Assembly: GCA_013399305.1 (NCBI GenBank)
Contig: VXAI01000013.1
Span: 759,129 to 823,128 of the forward strand
Origin: Rostratula benghalensis
Lineage: Eukaryota; Chordata; Aves; Charadriiformes; Rostratulidae
Length of the DNA: 64,000 bases
Direction: 5' to 3'
Made by a program: the position numbers and the translations under genes. Every line of letters starts with the position of its first letter. Positions within the stretch are counted from its first letter, which is position 1. The notes beneath the pieces are model-generated. The model was not told the origin of the DNA. It ran no database searches and was given only the letters and a program-made list of their open reading frames with translations. Below are positions 1 through 12,500 of the stretch, one piece after another.

Positions 1-2439
1 ATCAGTCTAAAATGGATGACAACAATAATACAGTAAGGTTTTATTTCGCAACCATTTTACTTATTACTTTTGAGATGAACTATGAGTTACCTGTTTGACT
101 ATTTGGAACCCACAGCCTGCACATGAGTTACTGATTGTCTCTTAATATATGGTTTAAGAATTCTTCAAGAAAATCGGAAGTCTTCTGGCATACCAAACTC
201 AATCTCTATGACCTTATTTCTGTACTTCATTTTAGCAGTCATGCATGAATAGATGTACTTACAACACATTCCGATAACTAGAGAGGAAATAACAGAAATA
301 CACTAGCTATCTTATCTAAAGCTATTCTTTCTTGAAGTCAAAAAAATCATGTGATTGTTAGAACAAATAATTTCTATTATTTTATTATTTTTTTAATGGA
401 AACAATCAATTCTGTATTTGGAAAAAAATTTACTATTTACATCACCTTTTATCAAAAGATAAACAATTTGCATTTAGCTGTTTGCTTACATGCAGCACAT
501 TTTAAATTTAAAGAGTCCTGACTGTTTCGAAAACAAGATATATTTGGTGCTTTAGTTCAGCAACAGCACATCAGACATGGAAGTTCACACTTGGAAGTGC
601 TCTAGCAGTGTATTCTTAGTTTTTCAGATATTTATTCTTTTTCTATCTAGAAATATTGTCACAGTTGACTTAGAATCTTTTATACTTGTTATTCATTTCC
701 AGAAATATTTTAGATGACCTGGAGTTACCGCTTGATAAAGATAGCAACTAGTAAAGAATCATTAATCATACACATATAGGAGCAATCTGACTACCCATAG
801 AGTTTACGGACTACCTGTATATCCTCTGTTAGGAAGTTCTAATGTACAATTAGTAAGCCTGATTTTCATTTTATAAATATACATGTTAATTGTTTCAAGA
901 ATCTTCCAGACATGCAATGTTTCTGCTTCAGGAAGACTATCAGGTGATTATGCTGAGAAGAGAGCAAGCCTCTGTTTTATGTGAATGACAACTACTGGTT
1001 CCTGGGCAGTGAGTTCAGCGTGAAGCAATAGGTATTCCAGAATTTCCTTCATCAAACTTCTGAAAAGCCTTAACAGATGTCTTTGTAATTAGCTAGAATT
1101 AAAGAATGAGAAAAATAATACTAATGGAGGATGTAAATTATAATCTCTAGAAGTTCCTTTTAGTGCAATAAATTGTTCAAGGATAAATAGATGCTTTGGT
1201 CTGTAGCAGCAGTCTTACTGAAAATTAAGAAAGTGTGCACCTTCATCATGTGCTAGCACATCTTTTGTATACTTGTAAAGTGTGCTGATATAAACTAAAT
1301 TATGCTGCATATATCAATAGAAGTGATAAACAGCTTGTGGGGTCAGGTGGAAAGAAGGAATAGCTGTAACATTTTTAAGAGCGCTACTATTAATCAGAAA
1401 GACATTGTCAGCTCTTCCATTTTTTCTGAAAAGATATGAAAACTGCTGGCTGGAAGTAAGTGGGAACAGAAATGTTTTAAAATCTTCTACATACTATATG
1501 TTTCTGTTTCCAGGGAAACCCCTTTCTTTGTATCTGCTTGCAACAGCTCCACCATTAGGAGACCAGCTATCAAGAAGGTTGGATATTAAGGATGGGGTCA
1601 GGGGTGAACTGAGTGCTAAAAAAGAAAACAATTAAGACTGAAAATATATATTATATTGGAAATAATATACGCTGGATATTTATGGCGAGAAGTGATTTTG
1701 GACTGCTTTTATCCTAACTTTCATCTTCAGGAGACTGTTTGCTGTGTGCTGGCTATCTTTGAAGTATGACACACTGTTTACTGTTGTAGAAAAATAAATA
1801 ATATAAATATTAAAGCAAAATATGGCTCAGTTGGCTGAAGCGAATACTGGAGAGTTCCCTTAGGCTGTTATAAAAAATGGCACAAAGAGTGTATTGAAGA
1901 GAACTGGATGAATTTAAGAAGGATTTTCTTTGGAGACAATAGCTCATGTCCCTTTTTACTTGGGACTGTTACTCTTCATGCATCAATAATGAATGAAGAG
2001 AAAAAGAAATAATAAAGGTGACTGAAACTCTTGACAGCTTCTGGTGGTTTTCCATATCTTCAGATTTCCTCCATATTGACAACTGTACCAAATCACTGAG
2101 ATCAATCTTACAAGATGACTTTCCCCAAAGTAGTATCTTGGAGATGTTATTACGCAGCCAAACATTTAATACTTGTCATTTATAAATTATTTTTTGAAAG
2201 TGATGTGTTTCCAAGCATTAGAAACAAAGCTTTGGAAAAAAAAAATAAAAAGAAGAAAATTCTCTTCATGTGAAAAATAAAGAAAGAGATATACACAAAG
2301 AAGATAAGCAGTACAAGATGGGATGAGCTGGTAGATGTGGAAAGAGATACAAATGGAGACAGAGAAACTATTCCCCTATGTCATTCTGTTACAGGTAGAG
2401 GAAATCTCAGTTTCTCATACAGTAGTTACTGTAAAAGGA
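1..2439. other. Unique AT-rich DNA, nothing recognised
   Basis: No CR1 tail, LTR, RNA gene or convincing coding frame is visible. The only frames are short (60-76 codons), in poor context and without recognisable domains. Short A and T homopolymers are the only low-complexity sequence. Confidence 0.6.
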
Positions 2440-2582
2440 TCTCCCTCTTTCTGTTTTGGTTTTGTGGCTTTTTTGTTTGCTTGCTTGTTCATTTGTTTGC
2501 CTTATTGTTTTTTTTGGTTCTGTGTTTGTTTGGTTTGTTTCTTTTCTGTGCATTTGTGGTTGTCTTTTTTTTTTTTTTTTTA
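2440..2582. repeat. T/G-rich low-complexity tract ending in poly(T)
   Basis: The plus strand is almost purely T and G, built from degenerate TTTG and TTTGC units, and closes with an uninterrupted T run of about 18 bases. Two overlapping frames of 82 and 108 codons cross it and translate to runs of Phe, Leu, Cys and Val; these are artefacts of composition. It is the complement type of the A/C-rich tracts seen at 38860, 51180 and 59670. Confidence 0.75.
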
Positions 2583-4987
2583 AATAAGGAGATGAGTGGA
2601 TGGCTACAACAGATACTTTTCACTCTGATTTCTGTATGGATAACTGAGCTAGATCCAGTTTGACTGTATATAGTCAAAAGTAGCTCTTGTTCAGAAAATC
2701 ATATGTACTTCCTTGGTGGTGCTTTAAGACAAATATCTCAAATTGATTAGTAGGAAATATTTTGGATCTGTAATACAATTCTTAAAATGCAAAACAAGAC
2801 AAAGAAAGTACTTTTCACTGGAAAAAGAACAACAACTTTTTTTTTTCTTTCTTATTTAAAGTAATTAGTAATTATGAATCACAGGACAATAGACTCTAAA
2901 GCATAAAATAAGCTTATGAACCTCACCCTGCTACCAGGTATGTTGCAGCTGGTAAGAACTACACAGGTCTCAAAACAGAACATAAACCCTAAAACTTTCT
3001 TGGAGTCTATAGCTCATCGCGCTGAGTATTGTGATATTATCTGTAAATCAGATGTAGTGCTGCTTACACTGCTGTGTGTTACTCCAGCCCAGACTCATCA
3101 ATGAGGTGGTATTTATCCAGACAGAAAAGAATGAAGAAATGAAGAAGTTGAATATTTGAAACCGTGTATATGAATCTTGAGCACAAAACCCCACAAACTA
3201 CTTCTCAGCAATACTAAAATCAGGTGGAGAGCAGAAGTCCAAAGAGATATTTAAGAGCAAAAATATCTGTTATAATCATATACTAACCTTAGTTATCAAG
3301 TTTCTGCATCAAGTCAATGGCATTGTGTTGTTTTGTGTATGGCACAGAATCTTGAAAGTATCCTGGTCATGTAGAAACATGAGTTTCTTAACTGTTATTG
3401 TGACTTAAGTCAGGTCATTTTATTTCTGCACTGTTAAATTCAGCTTTCAGAGAAAGATCAGGTTTTTACACAGGTGCACTATATGGGAGGTTGGAATAGT
3501 TTTGTGGTGAATATATATGACTCATCTCCATTTGAACCTGGATTTAGGGCAGGATAAGAAGTTGTGGAATTTAAATGAGAAAGTACATAGGGAAAGAAAT
3601 AAAATAAATCAAAACCATGATTATTGGGTCACAGAATTTATAACAGAAGTTAGTGCTTACTTTACACAAATTTACATTAGAAGCAATTGAAGCAGTAGAA
3701 TTAAATATATTTATTATATATATATATGTCTCCACCATGTCCAATCAGAAATAGTATATAATAACTGCAACATATCAGTTGGATTCACACACTGGAATGA
3801 AGGCACAGATTAGGCAAACAAAGAAATGCATTTTTGACCCGACTTGCCTAGGAAATGAGAACCCGTCAGAATAGTTTAAAAGCCTTTTTACTGGTGCATC
3901 TGGTATAACTATCTCCAAAAGCACAGCAATGGTTTAAAGCTTATCCCAGAGAGCATGTGTATAGCAACTGTTTATGTCTTATTTGTCACATTGCCTCAAG
4001 TGACAAAGTTTATAAAGATACAGCTTTGCTCATATAATAAGATAAACACATTTTGCCTTCACCGTTTTCTCTGTCTTAGGTGCTTTGTAAATGTATTATG
4101 TAAAAATCTTAACTCTGTTGACAAAAAGGTCAGTTTAACAGTCATTGTCTGTACTGGTGTGATAATGCTTGCTATGAATCTCATACTCCAACAGCCACTG
4201 TTCAGATCAGTGAAGTGTGATTTGCAGAGGAACACTGAACTTTGCTCTTAAGGCAAGGGAGAAATCAAGTGTTGCTACCTTGTAAATTCCATGTTAAAAA
4301 ATAAGAGGATATAAGAACCTCCAAAGATAGCTTTGTGTACCCTTGTAAAGTTACCATAATATTAGGTTTGTTTTAATATAAACAAAGGCATAGTGATACA
4401 ATAAGTGACTCAAAAAATGCCTTCATAAATCACATACCCTGGATTTTCTCCCAGCACTTTTTCTCAAGACTGTAAATAATTGGGATAAAAACCACCAGTC
4501 TTCTGTGAATATTGTATGCTGCAGGGAAATTTATAAAGAGCTTAATTGAGGGTAGCCCATTCTTCACGCTTTGAATAAAATAATTTTCAGAATGTCCCAA
4601 TATTTCATAACTGGTGGAATGCCAAAAAGGTGACTTTATGTACCTGAGATTATTCAGCCTGCTTTCATCTTTTTCTGAGATGTCTGAAGTCATCTTTCAG
4701 CACCTGTTCATTTGTAGCATGTGATTATGTTGATTCAATAATTTTTGAGCACATGAAGAAAATTATTGATAATTCAGCATCTGCTTTTTAAGAACAAACT
4801 TTTGAAAGAGGAGAGGAAGAGAGATCACACTTCAAGGTCTTTAACAAACTGTGGAACTTTATCAAGCTGTGAATATTTTGAATGGATGGTAAAACAATTA
4901 AAAACCCAAAACTGCAAATACTGATATTGGTTTACTTGTGAATATATTAATAGCAAATCTTTCAAAAATAACACAAAAATTAAAAAA
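2583..4987. other. Unique AT-rich DNA with a short TA repeat
   Basis: A short TA dinucleotide run lies near 3715-3728. The 98-codon frame at 3955-4251 is hydrophobic but has no motif, Kozak context or splice support that I can see. Nothing else is recognised. Confidence 0.6.
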
Positions 4988-5073
4988 NNNNNNNNNNNNN
5001 NNNNNNNNNNNNNNNNNNNNNNNNNNNNNNNNNNNNNNNNNNNNNNNNNNNNNNNNNNNNNNNNNNNNNNNNN
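4988..5073. other. Assembly gap (86 N)
   Basis: A run of N sits between an A-rich flank and a TATATATATA flank. The right flank suggests that the missing bases include a TA microsatellite that was not resolved. The 93-codon minus-strand frame crossing it is an artefact of reading through N. Confidence 0.98.
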
Positions 5074-5771
5074 TATATATATACTATGAAAAACATAAAA
5101 GAACATGGTAAGGAAAACAGTTTAGAATATCTAACATCTCACCTACCTTAGCCTTGAATCTCACCTAGGTAAAGCAGCTTAGAATCACAGAAGTAACTAG
5201 TGGCCATCATGTTCTGGTTTCAGATTTACGTTACTGTCATGAGAAGCTGGAAAAGATTGTGTCCCAGCAGTCCTTTGTGATTCACCTTTAAAGATGCAAT
5301 TGCTTGTACTGCATACCTCTAGAAATTCACAAAGAATTTCTTAAAATAAATAAACAATCAAGGATACAAATACAACACTCAGTGACATTTTACATTTGTA
5401 TCTAGGCAGTAGATCCCTAGTTGTTAGATCACAGATAACTACAGAGATTACCTAGAGATCATAGTGTACAAATTTATCTAAAGTGGCAGAAGAAACATAT
5501 TTTCTAAAATATAAATGAGTTTGTAAACAAGCAGGTATAAGCTAGCAGTCTTTTTTTTTCCTCACAGATATGAATAAGGGAAGAGCTGATTCTTTCAGGC
5601 TTCAGTATATAATCAGCTTATATTTATCAGCCATGTAGTAATAGTAATCCATGTAGTGATAGTAAGTAAATTACTTCTCTTAATAGAAGCTTGAGTGAGA
5701 TTCTAAGATAAAAGAAATTCAAGAAAAATAATTTTGAAAGAAATAAAATGAAATAAAAGAAGTCTATTTGT
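5074..5771. other. Unique AT-rich DNA with a small tandem duplication
   Basis: An 18-bp unit starting CCATGTAGT is repeated head to tail at 5631-5648 and 5649-5666 with two differences. Nothing else is recognised. Confidence 0.55.
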
Positions 5772-5880
5772 AATCATAGAATCATAGAAACACAAGGTTG
5801 GAAAGGACCTACAAGATCATGTAGTCCAACTGTCCTCCTATCACCATAATGCCCATATCCTCTGAGATTGCAATCCTCAC
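5772..5880 (-). mobile_element. CR1 LINE, 3'-end fragment
   Basis: Read on the plus strand it opens with the complement of the CR1 terminal octamers (AATCATAGAATCATAGAA). It continues with the typical GGTTGGAAAGGACCTACAAG and the 'GATCATGTAGTCCAACTG' block. This is the 3' untranslated end of a CR1 copy on the minus strand, cut after about 110 bp, as expected from strong 5' truncation during target-primed reverse transcription. There is no coding part. Confidence 0.9.
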
Positions 5881-8800
5881 ACATTACTATACAGTATAAT
5901 CTACTATTTATATGTTCTTTCCCTACTTTGGAATTTGATTTTCACAGAACAAGGTACCCTATGAGTCTTTGTGTTCTTTAAATCATGTTATTTTTAAGGG
6001 AAATTAGTTGTTAGCCAAACAGCTTGAATATCTTTTTCTGCCTGGCCTTATACCTGTCTGTGCTCAGAGGATGTTATCAGCAGCAGAGATTACTCATGGC
6101 TGAAGGCAGTAACTCCACCACTCAATAACTTCATGGTTGTGTAACTAAAGTGCTATGTGAATTTCCAAACTAAGACACTCATGCTAAAAAACATCTTCTG
6201 TCCTCAAAACTTTTCTAAATGCTGTGAGTCTACAAAATAAGCAAGTAAAATCATTACCTTATGTATCTTTATTCACATATCTTTACAAGGTATTTCACTG
6301 TCTTTGCATACTGAAGAATATTAAATTAATGCTATCAAATGGCTGTACCTAGAATAAAGTAAAAGATGTTTTCCACTTGAGTTTGATATGTTAACTAAGT
6401 TTGATTCTCTGTGGAGTAACCATTCACTATGTGTAACACATAGTAAAACAAGATATTTTAGTAAGGAAAACAAACAAACATAAGCATTTATGATCCTCAA
6501 AGCACTTGCCAGGCTGGACAGGAGTTGATCAGTGTTTAAAAATATTTTAGTTTTTTACTCACATTACTACTTTTCTACTTTACTTTACTACTACCTAGTG
6601 ACTTCAAACTGTTCACCAGGACAGTGAGTGACCTTCCCCTGGAAGGTTGTTGGATCTCACAGTTTCTCAAAGGTACAGACTGCAGCCACCAAATGCTATG
6701 TATATTAAATCAGCAGTAATGAACTTCCTGGTGAATAGCTAACTCAATTAAATGAGAAACGATTAAATAAGAATGTATTCTTATAGAATATTTTCATTAA
6801 ACAGAATCTTGTCTCATATGAGGGTGAGCTCTGGAGTCTACAGGCTATGTTATTTATCCAATCACTCAACTACATGGTTATTATGACTAGCTAATATATA
6901 CAGTGTACATATATATATTTGGTGTATATAATTAATATAACAACCCTGAGGATATTTTTGTCTATAACCACACACACAATGGAATAGTCCTACAATTTGG
7001 ACTGATCTTGGAAACATTCCATACATTAAGTTGGCATTAATTTTCTTTAAAAGTAAGAGCTTTTTATTCAATCCATCAAGGACTGTGGCTAAGCAATCAG
7101 GCCTTTAGCAGATCTTAGCATTTTTATTTTAATGAAATTAAAATTAGTAAGTGTCTCTCACTGCATTTTCAAAAGCAATGTTTCTTACTGTGAGCTCTGA
7201 TAGATGTCTTCCCTTTAGCTTTGTCTCTCTTTATGGTTTAAAACCACATTTATAAAATCATCACTTTGCCTAATAAAAAAGATGATGAACTGCAAAATGA
7301 GGCCCACAGAATCTGGAAAAAAAACAAATTCTACAGGAAGAGAAAAAAAATAATAAAGAAGATATATCTTGTGCATTTTGTATGGAGATTTTTGAATCTC
7401 TTATTTCTCTCATTGACATCCATAAGTTTTGCTTATGAGCTACTGATATTCTGTATCTCTACCAACTCAGAACAATATAATGCACCAAAACCTGGCAGAT
7501 GAAATCAATTATCTAATTTCTACAGTCAGTTAAAAGTGAAATTAAATGGAATCTGGACATTAATAGAAAAATCTAATAAGACAAACTGTCTCTTAATAAT
7601 TCATGGAACTCTGATGAAAATAAATTTTCTCTTTTTTCTCCCCATTGGTGATCACATAAAATAAATTTCATCTCTGAATTTAGAATTAATATTGATCGAA
7701 TATCTAATAAATTATTGTAACTTTTTTTTTTTGCTAGAGGTAGTCCATTTGGTAAATATGTGAGAAAAAAATACATATTAAAAAAAAAAAAAGACTCAGA
7801 GAAAATATCCGTGCTGTAAATATGTTCAATGCTTATTTACAGATCATGACTGTTGAAATCTTAGAATAAAAATTTCTATTGTTATTGAAAGATCATTTAG
7901 GCTGTTGAAAGAAATTACTTTTCTTTTAAATACAAATCCTAAAGATGATGTTCCACAATATAGTTGAGAAGATTTGGAGTTCACTGCACCCAAGAATGGC
8001 AATCTATCTCACTTTCCAATCCTGTGTGTTTCTCTTTTTTTTACTATGACTATGGCCCTCATTGACACAGATCAACTCACTATACCATAAAGAGCCTTCC
8101 TAGACAGAAATGTACCTATTTTTCTCCACCTCCTGGTCTGATCTGTGCAGATGGAGGTTCAGAGATGCTCCAGAACCAGTGATTTTAAGAAGTTCCTTTT
8201 GAAAGTGCCAGTTAATACATTCATACTCTCTAACTTCACTCAACTAAGATCATGGACAGTTTCCATCTCAGCTCAACACAAGAGAACTGGCTCAAACTAT
8301 CAGTCTATATATAAAATTGTTTCTAGCCTCATTAATCTCTATGGTTAATACTTAACAGGAACAAGACATTTCCAATAGTTCTGTCAAGTACTAAGACAAA
8401 ATATGAGTTATTCTCATTTAGTAAGAATACATGCCTTGTGGCAACACGAGAAAATTACTTTAAATGTGTGTACTTCAAGAAGGCAAAAAATTGAACTCAG
8501 TTAAATTAAAAGTGACATTCCAAAAAATATGTTCTCTGGAAGCGATTTATTATTATCATTTGAAACTTTTTTTTTTTTTTTAATGAAATCTTTTTTGAAG
8601 CTTGTATAAAATTCAGGGGAAAGTTAAGTCTTAAATGAAAAATTGATCCTTGACCAATACATTTATTCTTGTTGTCTTTTAGATTCAGAACACTCTTCAA
8701 AGTTCTATCTTCATAGCGCAAGCGAATACTTTTGTCTGTTAATGACTGTGAGAAACCTATTTTCGTATCTTTTTTTCCCATTCAATGAATTCCAAAAAGA

Positions 8801-9285
8801 TATGTGTTTTTTCTTAGACTGTGTACTTTAAGTTGTAAAGAATAAAATTATCTGAAGCCTCATGAAAATACGAATTCAGTAAAGACTAGTGTTTTCTAGT
8901 GGATAACATTTATTTACCTACAATATGTTTGCTATTAAAATCTGTAATTAGATTATTTTCCTTACATTAATAAGAATGGACAATGTTTATCATTGTCACT
9001 CTGTCTACAACTTAAAAAAATACAAATCAACCCAACACTATTCCAATCATAGTGTCAGTAATTTCAAACATTGATGTGTATGAAACCCTAAACTAAGAAA
9101 TCCTGAACACTGGCTGCAAACATACAGTCTGCCAGTAATCTTCATCTAACCAGAGCAATATGTGCTAGCTAAAATCTAAATTACTCTCTTTATTTAGGAA
9201 ACATTGCCCAGCTGCGAGTCTACTTTTAACAAAGAATCAAGGAAAAACTTACTGAAAAGATTGCCCAGACTAAGGTAAGGAATAG
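5881..9285. other. Unique AT-rich DNA
   Basis: The block contains A/T homopolymers (for example near 7722, 7780 and 8568) and a TATA-rich stretch around 6896-6935. Frames of 60-91 codons are scattered on both strands with no recognisable product. No repeat family is recognised. Confidence 0.6.
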
Positions 9286-9586
9286 AGAATCATAGAATAA
9301 TTTGGGTTGGATAGGGCCTTTAAAAGTCATCCTGTCCAAAACCCTATGAGGGGTTACAAAATCCTGTAATGAGCAGGGACATCTTCAATAAGGTTAAATT
9401 GCTCAGAGTCCCCTCAGACCTGACCTTGAACATCTCCAGGGATGGGGCATCTACCATTTCTCTGGGAAACTTGTTCCAGTGTTTCACCGCCCTTAACTGT
9501 ATACAATTTCTTCTTTAGATCTAGTCTGAATCTACTTTCGTTTAGCTTAAAACCATTACCCCTTGTCCTTACCACAACAGGCCCTG
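9286..9586 (-). mobile_element. CR1 LINE, 3' fragment with the end of ORF2
   Basis: The plus strand starts with GAATCATAGAATAATTTGGG and continues through the CR1 3' region ('gagcagggacatcttc', 'gggatggggcatctacc', 'tgttccagtgtttcacc'). On the minus strand the piece encodes the degraded ORF2 C-terminus: GNGFKLNESRFRLDLKKK, then a region matching the usual RHWNRLP block but mutated, then the end of the protein. The match is lost near the 'cttaccacaacaggccctg' block, so the copy is 5'-truncated to about 300 bp. Confidence 0.9.
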
Positions 9587-10663
9587 GGGCAATATTAGTC
9601 AACATGCGTGAGGTTGATAAGAGGTTCCTTGTTTTCACCTTAAGAATCATTGGGGGAAAAACCCTAATACTGGAAAATAGAACACAACACACACTTCATA
9701 TTGAAGATTACACTCTTTATTTATAGAAGGTAAATCAAAAGGTGGCCAAGCAGGTCACCTTACTCTGTACTACTTGCCTATAATTTAAAAATATACAAAT
9801 TTATAGAATAACAATTAAAAAAGAAAAAAAAAAAGGAAAAATCAGGAGTTGTGAAATACAGTTCTTTAGCTAAAACCTTCAACCAACATTCCTGAGAATC
9901 ACAAACCTTTCGGTATGACCCTGGTTCTTCCGTTAGTAACTCTGTACAATGCTGCCAGCTCTGCTGATACTTTCCTCCGTTGATTCTTCTATAGTCAATG
10001 CCACTGACATAATCTTACAAAAGCTTCCTGAAGAACATCAGCTTTTCAATGGATGTAGCAGAAAACCTCCTGCTAACAAAGTAATCTTACTTCCCACAGA
10101 GTGAAAGACTGTACAACAGCTGAAAGACAATGGATATGTTGGTCTTTTGGGTATGATTATGTCTGACTCAAATCCTGAGGAAGAGACTGTAATATTTTGG
10201 AATAAACAGAAGACACTTAAACTAACTTTAGTAAGGAAAGAGCTGAAAGAGCTGATATTTTTATCACTTGGGGTTTTTATGATTTTTTTTTGGAAAATAA
10301 ACCTACTGAGACAGATTTTGATATACAATACTCTAGTGAAAAAATCAAGAAATCCAATCTAGATATTTACTAATCCAAATACTATCAGAAACTGTCTTGT
10401 TCTTTGCTTTATCTACTGTCTTTTTATTGCTGTCACAAACTGAGATAAATCTTCAGACATTCTTCCAAGATATTCAAAAATCTACAAAACACACAGAACA
10501 AACCCAAGAAAGCTGGTTTCTATGTTACATATAGTACCAGGAGATGCAGAAAATAGGTTTGTTTTGGTGAATTTCATTAATTGTTTTACTCCTCTTAGCT
10601 GACAATTAAAGAGACAATAAGTATTTTACACTGTTTCTAACTGAGGATCCTTCAGTGAGATTC
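9587..10663. other. Unassigned sequence, possibly an unrecognised repeat
   Basis: The left half (about 9590-10140) is less AT-biased than its surroundings and contains a poly(A) run near 9815-9838. I could not assign it to a family. Frames of 96 codons (minus, 10038-10328) and 71 codons (plus, 10147-10362) overlap each other and show no domain. No TG...CA termini or target duplication were found by eye. Confidence 0.4.
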
Positions 10664-10664
10664 A

Positions 10665-10999
10665 GAATAAAATAGAATAGAATAGTTCATTTGGACAGGA
10701 TCAGCATAGATCATTTAATCCAACTGCCTGACTGCTTTAAGGCTGACCAAAAATTAAAGCACGTTACTAAGTCCATTTTCCAACTGCCTCTTAAACACTG
10801 AAAGACCTGGGGCATTGACTATGTGTCTAGAAAATCTGTTCCTGTGTTTGACTACCCTCTCAATAAAGAAATGTTTCATATTGTCACATCTGAACCTCCC
10901 CTGATGCAGTTTTGAACCATTACCACATGCCCTCTCACTTGATGCTGGGGGAAGAAATCAACACCTCTCCCTCCACTTCCCCTCCTCAGGAGCAATCAA
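10665..10999 (-). mobile_element. CR1 LINE, TATTC-tail subfamily, 3' fragment
   Basis: On the plus strand it begins with AATAGAATAGAATAG, the complement of the ATTCT-repeat tail of one avian CR1 subfamily. It then runs through 'aatccaactgcctgactgc', 'cctcttaaacactgaaag', 'ctgttcctgtgtttgac' and 'cctctcacttgatgctggg'. This is the subfamily also present on the plus strand at 14233-14660. The ORF2 C-terminus is present but interrupted by stops. The element is 5'-truncated to about 335 bp. Confidence 0.9.
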
Positions 11000-11804
11000 G
11001 CAGAATATATGCCCATCACTGATTTTACCGCAAGACTGGGATATTGACCGAACCAACGTAGGCTTGACACTGGTTAGCCAGTATCTTTTCCTGAGCAGTT
11101 CCAGTGGACACTGCAGAAAGAAGAATGGAGCAAGCCTATATGAAAATTCCTGAATTACATTTCTGTCTTTTTTTGTTTGTTGTTTTTTTGTTTGTTTTCT
11201 TTTTTTTTCCATTTGAGAAAATATCTTGAATTAGATGTGCTCTGCCTGTTCAGTTATGCTTAATAATCTTTTTTCACATAACTGTCTAATCATCCCTTGG
11301 TCCTATTTAATTTTTTACACTCCATAACATTCTTTGAAAAAGAGTTTCATTAAACTACTACTTGTTGCAAGGTGGAGGGTAGTGTCGGGGGTGGGGGAAA
11401 CACCTTCAGTTCAGATCCTACCTCACATTAGCTTCATTTGAGAGTAGATAGAAAGAAAATGTTAATCACCGTTAAACTCTCTATGACATTCATGATTTTG
11501 TGGATGCTTATCATATTCCATCCACCTCATTTCTTACATTAAGGTTTCCTGTTCAGTTCTACCATGTTAAACAATTACTTGTATGGAAAAGTTTATAATT
11601 TATTTATAAGATGCTTTCTTGAACATTTTTCCAGTTCTACTATATGATTTTGAAGTGCACACACTAGAGTTGTAGCAAGTATTCAAAATTTAAGGGAAAC
11701 ATGAACTTACACAATGGCATAATGACATTTCTTCCTTCATTTGCTATTTCTTTATTACTTTCTGACACTTGATTTCTTTTTTTCACAGACAATGAGCATT
11801 AGAA
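11000..11804. other. Unique DNA with a T/G-rich tract
   Basis: A TTTTTG/TTTG-rich tract lies at about 11160-11210. The 84-codon minus-strand frame at 10958-11212 reads partly through this tract and partly through the CR1 copy; it is not a gene. The rest is unassigned. Confidence 0.5.
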
Positions 11805-11960
11805 CTGTCTGTCATAAACCCAAGATCTTTTTATGGGTAATATGGTTAGCTCAGTGCCCTTCATTGGTTTCCCTGGGTGTATTATTTTACATTTATCAAA
11901 ATTATATTTCATCTGCTATTTTATTATGTAGTCATTCACATTCTTATGGACTTTCTCACA
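11805..11960 (-). mobile_element. Old reptile-type CR1 LINE, left part (ORF2 after the palm)
   Basis: Read on the plus strand the order 'cccaagatctttttatggg', 'ttacatttatcaaaattata' and 'tttcatctgctattttatta' follows the complement of an old sauropsid CR1 type, distinct from the young avian copies elsewhere in the window. It covers the segment just downstream of the reverse transcriptase palm. Divergence is high, so the exact ends are uncertain. It is separated from its likely other half (12149-12500) by an LTR fragment and by loss of the palm region. Confidence 0.65.
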
Positions 11961-11967
11961 TTCCACA

Positions 11968-12148
11968 TTCTCATTTTCCCCAAGTCAAGTTTACTTTGCT
12001 CATTATGACAATTATGGAGTGATCTCCCTGTCCCTAACTCAGCCCACAATTTTAATTGTATTTTTCTCCCTCCATTCTGTTGAGAAGGAGGAGTGATAGA
12101 GTGACTTGTTGGATACCTGGCAACCAGTCAAGGTCACCCTGCCACACA
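11968..12148 (-). mobile_element. LTR-derived repeat, 5' part of the LTR, reversed
   Basis: The reverse complement begins TGTGTGGCAGGGTGACC and continues with a 'tggttgccaggt' block, 'aagtcactctatcactcc', 'gacagggagatcac' and 'cttgacttggggaaa'. This order matches the start of a common avian LTR that is also present, more complete and on the plus strand, at 38744-39356. Only about the first 180 bp remain. It lies between two parts of an old CR1, so it probably inserted there and was later trimmed together with CR1 sequence. Confidence 0.7.
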
Positions 12149-12500
12149 AATTTTCTGTGTCTTCTCTAGCACCACATTTATCACTTGCTGGTCCTCAGGT
12201 ACAACAGCAGTTCTGAAGAGAGAAGTTACACACTACCATTAGTAATTTAGCTATTTTGTCCTTGAGTTATCTTAGAACACTTGAGTGAATGCCATGTAGT
12301 CCTACCAATTTGTTTCCATTTATTTTGTCAGTCTGCTCCACAACCCCTTTTACAGCCACTTCAATTTCAGGAAAAACCTCTACTGAGCCTCCAAAAGAAA
12401 AAGAATTCCAGTGGAAGAACCTCCCCAACTTTTCCACAGCTAACATTGATGCAAAAAAGTAATTTGGTTTCTTTGTGGTCATTCTGAATACTTTGAAAGG
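12149..12500 (-). mobile_element. Old reptile-type CR1 LINE, right part (ORF2 before the palm)
   Basis: The minus strand encodes a degraded stretch upstream of the RT palm. The LHGIHSSVLR peptide in the frame at 12267-12515 corresponds to the GPDGIHxxVLR motif that precedes the RT fingers in CR1-clade ORF2. Left of it, 'gcaccacatttatcactt' and 'gtcctcaggtacaac' fit the neighbouring ORF2 block that encodes a V-PEDWR-like motif. The 82-codon open frame is an ORF2 remnant and not a host gene. Its right end fades into AT-rich DNA and may extend past 12500. Confidence 0.6.

Noticed and set aside
2335..2663. Frames rich in Phe, Leu, Cys and Val that look like membrane proteins
   Set aside because: They are translations of a T/G-rich low-complexity tract.
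3955..4251. 98-codon hydrophobic frame
   Set aside because: No motif, no signal of coding bias and no splice or promoter context; expected by chance in AT-rich DNA of this length.
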